Positions 1 through 6,206 of a stretch of 7,112 nt of DNA are shown one piece after another (within the stretch, counting starts at the first letter, position 1; the number at the start of each line of letters is the position of its first letter). The stretch covers positions 1 through 7,112 of the forward strand of contig CAKOOW010000052.1 of assembly GCA_934098445.1 (NCBI GenBank), read 5' to 3'. The stretch is from an uncultured Bacilli bacterium. GTDB lineage: Bacteria > Bacillota_I > Bacilli_A > RF39 > UBA660. The notes beneath the pieces are model-generated. The model worked only from the letters and a program-made list of their open reading frames with translations, made no database searches and was not told the origin of the DNA. A program made the translations under genes and the position numbers.

Positions 1-2180
1 ATATTAACACCATGAAAATCATAATTAAGTAAAGTCACATCGGATAAATCAGCCCCGCTTAGATCTTTTTTATAAACTTTTTGGGGATCAATCGCCGCAT
101 TGGTACCCTTAAAATCAACCCCTTTTACTAAATAATTAGTAAAATCCACCGTAAGTAAATCATAATCAATAAGACTATCTAAATACTTAGGAGCAATTCT
201 ATAATAACCATTCTCTTTAATATAAAAGTCATCCGGAACACTCATCATATGTTTGATATGTAAATGTCTTTGTTTATCCGTAACTACTTGTTTTTGTCTA
301 TCCAACTTTTCTTTTTCCTCTTGTAATCTCTGATACTCAAGTTTTCGCAAGTTCAGTTCAGCTCTTTCTTTTTCTCTGGCTTTCCTACGGTCTTCTAACA
401 TCATTTCAGCAAATGTTTTTTGCATATCTTCATTCAAATCATTTGTTTTTATAAATTTTTCTTGACTAACTAACTTTACCCCATCTTTTAGTATTCGATT
501 AGTAAGATTAAAATTACCTAAATTAATTAATTCATCTGCTGGATAATAAGTTATTCCCTCAACAACAAAATAATCTTCATAAAACCCCATTGATGTCCCA
601 AGACTTCCTAAATATTTCATCTTTTTAGTCCTTTTATCCATCACATAATAACCACTTTGATAAGGAAAACTCTTTTTAACTAAACAAACCAAATAGTTTT
701 CATATTGCATAACTAATTCATACTTACTCTTTTTAATCTCATTATCTTTAAAATCATAATAAAAATAAATATCACGCTCAAAGAAATCGCTCTTTTCTTG
801 ATAGTAGATAGCATAAATTTGTTTCAACGGTCCAAAAACATCAATTAACTTATAAGGTCTAGCATAACGTTTATTCATTTGTGTTAATATTTCACACTCA
901 TTTTTTGATAAAAGCTCGCCATCAGTATTGATACGGCAGCCGTAATAACCATCTACGCCTCTTTTTTTAACACTAGCAATATCATCAACAAAATCATAAG
1001 CCTCTAAAAATTCTGGCCACACGGCAAAGCCACCAAACTCATCTAAATAGCCGTATAATCCCTTTTCATCACGAATTAATAAGCGATTACAATGATAACG
1101 ATTACTAGTAAAATAACGCCTACCATTTATTTCAAAAGAAACTGGCACCCCATTATAAAAACTACTTGACTTCGCTTGAAAATTCTTTAAGACCCCATCT
1201 TGATAAACCTTATAAAAGGTTTTATCCATTTTTAACCAATCATTAACATTCACAAAATGACTAATTTTCTTACCATCTTTATCAAAATAAAATACTTCCT
1301 CATTTCGACTTAAAATCTTCGGTATATAAACTTTCTCATCATTAAATAAAGCTACTACCCCTGTATTTATAATTAAACTAGAAATCTTACGGTCATATAT
1401 AACTTTACCACTCCTAGTTACTAACGTATATCTATTTTCTAATTTTCCAACTAAGAATATCTCTAAAAAGGAAGAATTATAACGTACTTTAATCTTAGCA
1501 CTATAGGGTAAATCATATTTATTTAAGCGCTTTTTTAGCTCTTCTGGTAAGTTATATTTTTCTGTAATATCTTTTATCTCTGTTGTAAAACTATTACCAA
1601 ATACTCTTCTTATTTGACTTTCTTTTTTTTCTTCATACCCCAAAGGCAACCTCATCTCTTCTTTATAAAGAACACCATCAAAATTCTTTAAAGAAACCCA
1701 AATTGACCCCTTATTATTTTCTAAACGAAACTCTTTTCTATCTTTACTACTATCCTTAAAAACGACCTCTCCTAAAGGATTAACTAAACTATACTCATAT
1801 GAAGATGCCATATCTCCATACCCCGTTTCAATTAAATGATACCCATCTAAAGAAGTAACTAATCTACTACACTCTCTACTATATATTTTCTGTTCTGTTT
1901 TCAAATTAATAATAAAGATCTTATCCCCACTCTGATAACAAATAAGTCCTTTACTTTCTCCATAAACTTTAGTAACCATCTCATTAGAAAGGACTTCTCC
2001 TTGGATATTCATAAGATCAGTATAATTATAAACATAATCTAAAGATGCCTGGGATACTCTATTCGAACTCATATATTCCGGTACCACTTCTTTAGTCTCT
2101 AAATTAAGATAATAATACTCATCTCCCGGTTCAAAAACATCCTTTAAATAATTTCTATATAAAATATCTTCATCCACCAT
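1..2180 (-). CDS. Large WG-repeat / coiled-coil / pentapeptide-like protein (3' end beyond left edge)
   Basis: A single frame stays open for 726 codons from the ATG at 2180 to the window edge; I checked every codon line for stops. The start is chosen because AAGGGAG lies 5 bases upstream. No signal peptide or membrane segment is visible, so it is probably cytoplasmic. Residues 1 to about 580 read as beta-rich repeats. The clearest, from residue 374 (GLYGYLDEFGG, then WPEFLEAYDF and ASVKKRG), matches the WG-repeat pattern, and weaker copies seem present at 'YEYSLVNPLGEVVF' and 'FYFDKDGKK'. Residues about 592-637 are a Glu/Lys/Arg/Gln-rich coiled coil. Residues about 678-726 (VDFTNYLVKGVDFKGTNA, DLSGADLSDV) look like the start of a pentapeptide-type solenoid continuing off the edge. 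WG and pentapeptide repeats are generally binding scaffolds; the actual function is unknown. It is divergent from gerA and shows no germination signature. Certain as a gene, moderate on domains. Confidence 0.85.
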   Translation of the reverse strand, partial: MVDEDILYRNYLKDVFEPGDEYYYLNLETKEVVPEYMSSNRVSQASLDYVYNYTDLMNIQGEVLSNEMVTKVYGESKGLICYQSGDKIFIINLKTEQKIYSRECSRLVTSLDGYHLIETGYGDMASSYEYSLVNPLGEVVFKDSSKDRKEFRLENNKGSIWVSLKNFDGVLYKEEMRLPLGYEEKKESQIRRVFGNSFTTEIKDITEKYNLPEELKKRLNKYDLPYSAKIKVRYNSSFLEIFLVGKLENRYTLVTRSGKVIYDRKISSLIINTGVVALFNDEKVYIPKILSRNEEVFYFDKDGKKISHFVNVNDWLKMDKTFYKVYQDGVLKNFQAKSSSFYNGVPVSFEINGRRYFTSNRYHCNRLLIRDEKGLYGYLDEFGGFAVWPEFLEAYDFVDDIASVKKRGVDGYYGCRINTDGELLSKNECEILTQMNKRYARPYKLIDVFGPLKQIYAIYYQEKSDFFERDIYFYYDFKDNEIKKSKYELVMQYENYLVCLVKKSFPYQSGYYVMDKRTKKMKYLGSLGTSMGFYEDYFVVEGITYYPADELINLGNFNLTNRILKDGVKLVSQEKFIKTNDLNEDMQKTFAEMMLEDRRKAREKERAELNLRKLEYQRLQEEKEKLDRQKQVVTDKQRHLHIKHMMSVPDDFYIKENGYYRIAPKYLDSLIDYDLLTVDFTNYLVKGVDFKGTNAAIDPQKVYKKDLSGADLSDVTLLNYDFHGVN

Positions 2181-2185
2181 AAAAA

Positions 2186-2192
2186 CTCCCTT
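2186..2192 (-). promoter_or_regulatory. Ribosome binding site deciding the start at 2180
   Basis: On the minus strand this reads AAGGGAG, five bases before the ATG at 2180, a strong match to the 16S anti-Shine-Dalgarno. The same frame is open up to another ATG at 2240, with a stop codon two codons further upstream, but that ATG has only a weak purine stretch before it and sits in a small hairpin. The 2180 start is therefore preferred. Confidence 0.7.
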
Positions 2193-2339
2193 AGATACCC
2201 AAATTACTCTTAGATTGGCCTTGTAATCAGATGCTAACATCTTTTACTTCTTTTGTCTAGTCCTAAAAGAGAATTTTTTAAGATACTTTTTTCTAACTCT
2301 CTCCTTTTTCCAAAAATCACTCTAAATCTTAATTATCTT

Positions 2340-2368
2340 ACATAATTCTTAAATTATAATTCATAATA
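2340..2368 (+). promoter_or_regulatory. Candidate sigma-G/sigma-F-type promoter of the gerACB operon
   Basis: ACATA (2340-2344) is followed after 17 bases by CATAATA (2362-2368). Forespore sigma factors use roughly GYATR, a 17-18 base spacer, then CATNMTA; here the -10 fits fully and the -35 has one mismatch. gerA-family operons are known to be transcribed in the forespore under sigma-G, so the function fits. The weakness is geometry: transcription would start near 2375, leaving a leader of only about 8 bases. A perfect TATAAT at 2355-2360 lies inside the same stretch without a good -35, so in such AT-rich DNA the call is tentative. Confidence 0.3.
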
Positions 2369-2382
2369 AAAATGGTGGTCTA

Positions 2383-3774
2383 ATGAATTATTTAACAAAA
2401 GAAATTAAAAAAACATTCTCTTCTAGTACCGACTTAATAATTAAGAATATCAAAGATATTACTATTATCTTTTTAGAAAGTTTATGTTCTAGTGATAAGA
2501 TAAATGAATATATCTTAAAAGTCTTAAGTCTTAAAAAGACTTCTAAGGACTTAAATAGTATCTTAGTAGGTCCTAATACGAAAGAAGTATCTACTCTCGA
2601 AGAAATTACTAATCTCTTATTAAACGGTTTTACTATTATTATTAAAGATAAATGTTATGCTGTCGAAACTAAAGGTGATTTAGTCCGCAGTATTACGGAA
2701 CCAACAACGGAACCTGATCTTCATGGTCCTAAAGACTCTTTTAATGAATCTATTCAAACAAACCTAGGTCTTATCAAAAGAAGAATTAAGTCTCCCGATT
2801 TAATTAATCTCGATCTAAATATTGGTTCTTATTCTAAGACTAAAGTAAGTATTTTATATATTAAATCTATCGCCGAAGATGAGCTAGTAAAGAAAGTTCA
2901 AAAGAAATTAGAAGCTATTAATATCGATGGCATCTTAGATGCGGGAAATATTAAACAACTAATAGGGCAAGAAGACTCGGAGCTATTTCCCACTACCCAG
3001 TTAACCGAACGACCAGATAAAGCCGCTTTAGACCTCTTAGAAGGAAAGATTATTATTTTAGTTGATGGTTCTCCATTAGTCATTTCTATGCCTTCCTTTC
3101 TAGTCGATTTTATTAATCCTAGTGTCGATACTTATAGTAAGAATATTAATATTAACTTTATTAAGGTTTTGCGCTTTCTTTGTCTTATAATTACTCTTTT
3201 CTTACCCAGTTTTTATATAGCACTTATTAGTTATAATCAAAGCTCTATTCCCTTAGATCTTCTAATTAATTTTGCCATGCAACGAAGTAGTGTTCCTATC
3301 CCTTCGGTAATAGAATGTTTAGTTATCTTAGTACTATGTGCCATTCTAAGAGAAAGTGATATCCGATTCCCCTCTAGCTATGGTTCTTCTATCTCTATTG
3401 TAGGGGCCTTAGTTATGGGAGATGCCGCCGTCTCCGCTGGAATAGTAAGTCCTATTATGATTATTGTCGTTGCCGTTACCTATATTACCAGTATGGTCTT
3501 CACCGATATGGAATTTATTAATTCTTTCCGCCATATTAGATTCTTATCCCTACTCTTAGTAGCCATCTTAGGACTCTTTGGTTTTTATATGAGTATCTTT
3601 ATAACCCTTATTCACTTATGTAGTCTCGAATCTATAGGAAAACCTTATACCTATCCTTTAGCTCCTTTCGATAAAATTTATTTTCATAAAACTATCTTTA
3701 GAACTTCCAAGAAAAAAGATAAATTTCGTTCCAAACTCTTAACCAAGAAAAACTTTAGAAAAGAAGGTGATTAA
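2383..3774 (+). CDS. gerA: Spore germination receptor subunit A (GerA/GerKA family)
   Basis: This is the A subunit of a GerA-type germinant receptor, which sits in the spore inner membrane and triggers germination when nutrients bind. At 463 residues it has near-usual family length. Residues 1-258 form the cytoplasmic N-terminal region, with the family's conserved stretches: TEPTTEPDLHGPKDSFNES from residue 105, TNLGLIKRRIKSPDL from 126, TERPDKAALDLLEGK from 208 and ILVDGSPLVI from 225. The membrane part starts at about 262, with segments near 262-284, 305-322, 336-375 and 386-411, and carries the hallmark ISIVGALVMGDAAVSAGIVS from 337. The tail after 435 is strongly basic. The ATG has GGTG five bases upstream, and the frame is closed by TAA at 2350, so no earlier start exists. 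It is first in an operon with gerC and gerB. Which germinant it senses cannot be read from the sequence. Confidence 0.97.
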   Translation: MNYLTKEIKKTFSSSTDLIIKNIKDITIIFLESLCSSDKINEYILKVLSLKKTSKDLNSILVGPNTKEVSTLEEITNLLLNGFTIIIKDKCYAVETKGDLVRSITEPTTEPDLHGPKDSFNESIQTNLGLIKRRIKSPDLINLDLNIGSYSKTKVSILYIKSIAEDELVKKVQKKLEAINIDGILDAGNIKQLIGQEDSELFPTTQLTERPDKAALDLLEGKIIILVDGSPLVISMPSFLVDFINPSVDTYSKNININFIKVLRFLCLIITLFLPSFYIALISYNQSSIPLDLLINFAMQRSSVPIPSVIECLVILVLCAILRESDIRFPSSYGSSISIVGALVMGDAAVSAGIVSPIMIIVVAVTYITSMVFTDMEFINSFRHIRFLSLLLVAILGLFGFYMSIFITLIHLCSLESIGKPYTYPLAPFDKIYFHKTIFRTSKKKDKFRSKLLTKKNFRKEGD

Positions 3775-3778
3775 TATT
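3762..3778 (+). promoter_or_regulatory. gerC ribosome binding site and ambiguous start region
   Basis: AGAAGGTG at 3762-3769 is the only Shine-Dalgarno-like element before gerC. The in-frame GTG start candidate is inside it, with no ribosome binding site of its own. In gerA and gerB a GGTG core precedes ATG by exactly five bases; here the same core precedes ATT by six bases. The gerA stop (3772-3774) falls between the two, so translation of gerC is probably coupled to termination of gerA. Confidence 0.5.
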
Positions 3779-4813
3779 AAACGTTTCTTTAAACTCTTCC
3801 TTTTAAGTAGTATCCTTCTCTTAACTAGTGGTTGTTTTGATTATAGTGAACTTAATAATATGGATATTATCGTCGGAATGGGAATTACCAAAGCAGATAG
3901 TAACTACGAAGTAACTTATGAAGTCATTAATACAAGTATTAATAAAGAAAATACCGATGCCAAGAAAAGTTTTACCGTCACCGGAGTGGGAGAAACCATA
4001 GAAAGTGCGATTAAAAATACTACTTCTAAACTAAATAAAAAGCCTTACTTTGAACATATGCGCATCGTTTTAATTAACTCTTCCTTAGATATATTAAGTC
4101 TCAGTGACTATTTTATTCGAAATAATAATATCTCTTCTAACTTCTACTTAGTCTTAACTGATGATCCTAAATCTCTCTTAGAATATACTAGTCAAGATAA
4201 AAAAATAAACTCTGAAGAAGTTTATAATATCCTAAATAACATTAACTATCCAAATCTTCATAACTACTTTGATTTTCAAATTAATGATATTCTAAGTAAG
4301 AAAAAAGATATCACTATACCCTACATCTCTTTAGAAGATAAACTAATATTTAAATCTTATGGACTTTATCATCAAAATAAATTTATAACTCTTCTAAGTA
4401 CTAATAATCTAAATCTTTATAACTATTATCTTCATAATAAAAATATTATTCTAGAAAGTAATAACAACTCTTTAAATATCTATAAAACCAACTACCAGAT
4501 TAAACTAACTACCGAAGTAAATATTACTCTTAATATAGAAGCTAGCATTGACTCTTTAGATACAAAAATAGATCTTAGAAAAGAATCTTCTTTTAAACAA
4601 CTAGAGATTGAATTTAGGGAAGTCTTAACTAAAGAGATGACTTCTTATCTTAAGTATTTACAAGCTCTTAACACAGATATCCTAGGTATCAATAACTTAA
4701 ACTATCTTAAGACCAAAAATTATTCGGAAGATTATTTTTCTCAAAGTAATATTAATCTCAAGATAAATCTTAAAATCGACCGTCCTGGTCTAACGATTAG
4801 AAAGGTGTCCTAA
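3767..4813 (+). CDS. gerC: Spore germination receptor lipoprotein subunit C (Ger(x)C family)
   Basis: The C subunit is a lipoprotein anchored to the outer face of the spore inner membrane and needed for receptor function. The N-terminus is a textbook lipoprotein signal: Lys/Arg residues, a Leu/Ile-rich core and the lipobox LTSGC with the lipidated Cys at residue 23. It is followed by the family start pattern FDYSELNNMDIIVGMGI. Residues about 70-190 correspond to the first GerC domain (including FEHMRIVLINSS), and the C-terminal part ends in the family-like alternating strand INLKINLKIDRPGL. At 348 residues it is slightly shorter than typical members. The start given is GTG at 3767, overlapping gerA by 8 bases, but that GTG is part of the AAGGTG ribosome binding site; an ATT at 3776, six bases after it, would give the tidier signal peptide MKRFFKLF. 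Family assignment is firm, the exact start is not. The stop overlaps the gerB ATG (TAATG). Confidence 0.93.
   Translation: MINIKRFFKLFLLSSILLLTSGCFDYSELNNMDIIVGMGITKADSNYEVTYEVINTSINKENTDAKKSFTVTGVGETIESAIKNTTSKLNKKPYFEHMRIVLINSSLDILSLSDYFIRNNNISSNFYLVLTDDPKSLLEYTSQDKKINSEEVYNILNNINYPNLHNYFDFQINDILSKKKDITIPYISLEDKLIFKSYGLYHQNKFITLLSTNNLNLYNYYLHNKNIILESNNNSLNIYKTNYQIKLTTEVNITLNIEASIDSLDTKIDLRKESSFKQLEIEFREVLTKEMTSYLKYLQALNTDILGINNLNYLKTKNYSEDYFSQSNINLKINLKIDRPGLTIRKVS
4801..4807 (+). promoter_or_regulatory. gerB ribosome binding site inside gerC
   Basis: AAAGGTG lies five bases before the gerB ATG, within the last codons of gerC. With the one-base TAATG overlap, this indicates translational coupling of gerB to gerC. 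Confidence 0.6.
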
Positions 4814-5787
4814 TGAATAAAAAAAGACAATTAGTCCTTACAACATTTTTAGTCCGTACTACCTATTTTGGTATCGGTATCTCTTATTGTCTCAAGTATG
4901 GTAAGAATCTTACTATTCTTTTGATGTTACTAGGTATGATCCTAGGCTACCTTCTCTTAAATATTTTATTATCTTGTAACTTAACCAACTTCTTTAAAAC
5001 CAAAATAGGTTCTTTACTTATTCTCCTCTTAAGTTTCTTTATCATTAATAACTCTTTAATAGCCTTCGGTATCCTAGGTAGTAACTTTTATCTAGCCCGT
5101 TCTCCTCCTTTACTTATCATTATCTCTTTGTCAATTCTAATTCTTTATGGTGTTAGTAAAGGTCTTAAAACCACTTTAAGACTTATTGATATCTTAATCT
5201 TTATAAGTATTCCTCTTCTTTTTTTTATCTTCTTATCCATTAGTCATAATATCTCTTTTGCTAACTATCTTCCTTTAGAATTAAACTTCTCCCTAGACTT
5301 ATTAAAATCTATTATCGGTAGTATGGTCTATAGTACAACTCCTCTTCTTTTAGAACTCTCTCTTCTAAAAGAACCAGATAAACCAAGTATCAAAAAAGGC
5401 TACATCATTGGTAACCTCACAATTATTCTAATGGTTATCTATCTAATTGGTATCTTCGGTAGTAATTTTGCTCTCAACTACCGTTATCCCGAATACATTC
5501 TTCTAAAGAAAATAAATATCTTTAATCAATTCTTACACTTAGAAACATTCTTAGCGCTTATTTGGTTCAATGATTTATTAACAACATCCCTCTTAGCTGG
5601 TCATATTATTGCCAAAACTTTTAAAGGTAAACGATTATACTTAGTAAGTACCATTCATATTCTCTTTAACTATTACTTCTTCATAAGTAATTATCAACAT
5701 ATTTTATTAATATATCATTACACCATATACATTCTTTTAGTGCCTCTAATCCTTACCATTTTCTTATCAAAAGTCTCTTCGCAGTAA
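4813..5787 (+). CDS. gerB: Spore germination receptor permease-like subunit B (GerB/Spore_permease family)
   Basis: The B subunit belongs to the APC transporter superfamily and is the receptor's integral membrane part; in studied receptors it binds the germinant. The protein is almost wholly hydrophobic, with about ten membrane segments, roughly at residues 8-26, 31-54, 64-93, 98-114, 124-143, 160-184, 197-217, 238-265, 273-292 and 295-320. The opening MNKKRQLVL fits the family's short 'xxRQ' start before the first helix, and the loop about 218-245 (NYRYPEYILLKKINIF, then HLETFLALIWFND) matches the family's C-terminal third. At 324 residues it is shorter than the usual roughly 360, with compact loops and no sign of frameshift. 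It is third in the operon, in the order A-C-B as in gerK operons. Its last 21 bases overlap the convergent HTH gene. Ligand unknown. Confidence 0.93.
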   Translation: MNKKRQLVLTTFLVRTTYFGIGISYCLKYGKNLTILLMLLGMILGYLLLNILLSCNLTNFFKTKIGSLLILLLSFFIINNSLIAFGILGSNFYLARSPPLLIIISLSILILYGVSKGLKTTLRLIDILIFISIPLLFFIFLSISHNISFANYLPLELNFSLDLLKSIIGSMVYSTTPLLLELSLLKEPDKPSIKKGYIIGNLTIILMVIYLIGIFGSNFALNYRYPEYILLKKINIFNQFLHLETFLALIWFNDLLTTSLLAGHIIAKTFKGKRLYLVSTIHILFNYYFFISNYQHILLIYHYTIYILLVPLILTIFLSKVSSQ

Positions 5788-6045
5788 ATCTAAGCGACTT
5801 TTATGCCGGGGTGGTAAAACTTGCGAATGGACTTGAATCATATCATAAATTTTCTTTAAATTAGCAATTTCTTTATTAACTTGATCAACACTAAGATGTA
5901 AGTGAAGGGCTTGTTCAGCGATAGAATGACCCTTTACTCGTGTCCGAATAATATATTCTTGTCTGCGGTTAAGGTTCCCTTCACTAATAAAGGCTTCGAG
6001 AACCGTTCTGGTCCATAAAACTTGTCGCGTCATGATAACTATCAA
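5767..6045 (-). CDS. Small helix-turn-helix protein, sigma-70 region 4-like
   Basis: A 92-residue protein, or 88 if it starts at the ATG at 6033 (MTRQVLW) rather than the TTG at 6045; I favour the ATG, since neither has a strong ribosome binding site and TTG is rarer. Residues about 26-67 form a helix-turn-helix of the LuxR/sigma region 4 type: LNRRQEYIIRTRVKGHSIAE, then LHLSVDQVNKEIANLKKIYD as turn and recognition helix. The pattern WT..VLEAFI, acidic stretch, 'RTR.KG.S..EQA', 'SVDQV...I..LKKIYD' resembles small sigma-like HTH proteins found in Firmicutes phages and mobile elements; that resemblance is from memory. The C-terminal tail (71-92) is basic and its last six codons and stop overlap gerB. 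Local G+C, about 40% in stretches I counted, is above the neighbouring ger genes. It is likely a DNA-binding regulator; its target is unknown. Confidence 0.75.
   Translation of the reverse strand: MIVIMTRQVLWTRTVLEAFISEGNLNRRQEYIIRTRVKGHSIAEQALHLHLSVDQVNKEIANLKKIYDMIQVHSQVLPPRHKSRLDLLRRDF
5769..5802. terminator. Possible bidirectional terminator at the gerB / HTH gene junction
   Basis: AAAAGTC (5769-5775) and GACTTTT (5796-5802) form a perfect 7-bp inverted repeat around a 20-base loop. The A-tract and T-tract are placed so that either transcript would end in U residues. The repeat spans both stop codons. The stem is AU-rich and the loop long, so it is weak as an intrinsic terminator; no better candidate lies between these convergent genes. 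Confidence 0.3.
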
Positions 6046-6065
6046 TACTAAAACTCATATATTTC

Positions 6066-6074
6066 ATTATACCA
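6066..6074 (-). promoter_or_regulatory. Extended -10 promoter of the HTH gene
   Basis: The minus strand reads TGGTATAAT, a perfect extended -10 element (TGN plus TATAAT) for the housekeeping sigma factor. Transcription would begin near 6059, about 26 bases before the ATG at 6033. No convincing -35 hexamer is present, which extended -10 promoters tolerate. Confidence 0.55.
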
Positions 6075-6075
6075 T

Positions 6076-6098
6076 AAAATTTTCTCTTCGAAAATTTT
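6076..6098. promoter_or_regulatory. 9-bp dyad upstream of the HTH gene promoter (candidate operator)
   Basis: AAAATTTTC (6076-6084) and GAAAATTTT (6090-6098) are exact inverted copies separated by five bases. The dyad begins two bases upstream of the extended -10 element, so it covers where a -35 contact would be. That suits a repressor or activator site, possibly for the adjacent HTH protein itself. As RNA it would be an almost all-AU hairpin, a poor terminator. Confidence 0.4.
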
Positions 6099-6114
6099 TT
6101 CTTCACCAATCAAT

Positions 6115-6150
6115 TTAAAAGGACTAAACCATAACCGATTTAATCCTTCT
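6115..6150 (-). terminator. Terminator downstream of the PD-(D/E)XK gene
   Basis: In minus-strand RNA, AAGGATTAAA (6148-6139) pairs with TTTAGTCCTT (6128-6119) over ten base pairs with a single G-U wobble and a 10-base loop, followed immediately by a short U-run. It lies about 60 bases past the stop codon of the gene at 6207-7112 and before the promoter of the next minus-strand gene, the expected place for an intrinsic terminator. Confidence 0.55.
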
Positions 6151-6206
6151 TAGGTATTTATTTTCTTAAAATTTTTTATTCTTCCAACCTTAAGACCTGT
6201 AATTTT

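Larger units (their letters stand above)
2181..2382. other. Divergent intergenic region between the WG-repeat gene and gerA
   Basis: This 202-base spacer holds the ribosome binding sites of both flanking genes and a cluster of AATTAT/ATAATT half-sites at 2331-2361, including AATTATcttacATAATT and the palindrome AATTATAATT, which puts TATAAT on both strands. No RNA gene or small ORF is supported. A purine-rich stretch at 2291-2310 (minus strand AAAGGAGAGAG) resembles a ribosome binding site but has no start codon after it. I could not assign a convincing promoter to the minus-strand gene. Confidence 0.5.

Noticed and set aside
2178..2240. Upstream in-frame ATG at 2240 as the start of the large minus-strand gene
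   Set aside because: It would add MLASDYKANL and ten more residues but lacks a good ribosome binding site, whereas 2180 has AAGGGAG at ideal spacing. Not excluded.
2228..2250. Hairpin AGATG-CTAA-CATCT followed by T-rich sequence as a terminator
   Set aside because: A five-base-pair stem with a broken T-tract, and no gene ends upstream of it on that strand.
2355..2360. TATAAT as a housekeeping promoter for gerA
   Set aside because: There is no acceptable -35 at 16-18 bases and the element is part of an AT palindrome; forespore control is expected for ger operons.
2898..3083. Minus-strand reading frame of 61 codons
   Set aside because: It lies entirely inside gerA, which has unmistakable family motifs there; it is an antisense shadow.
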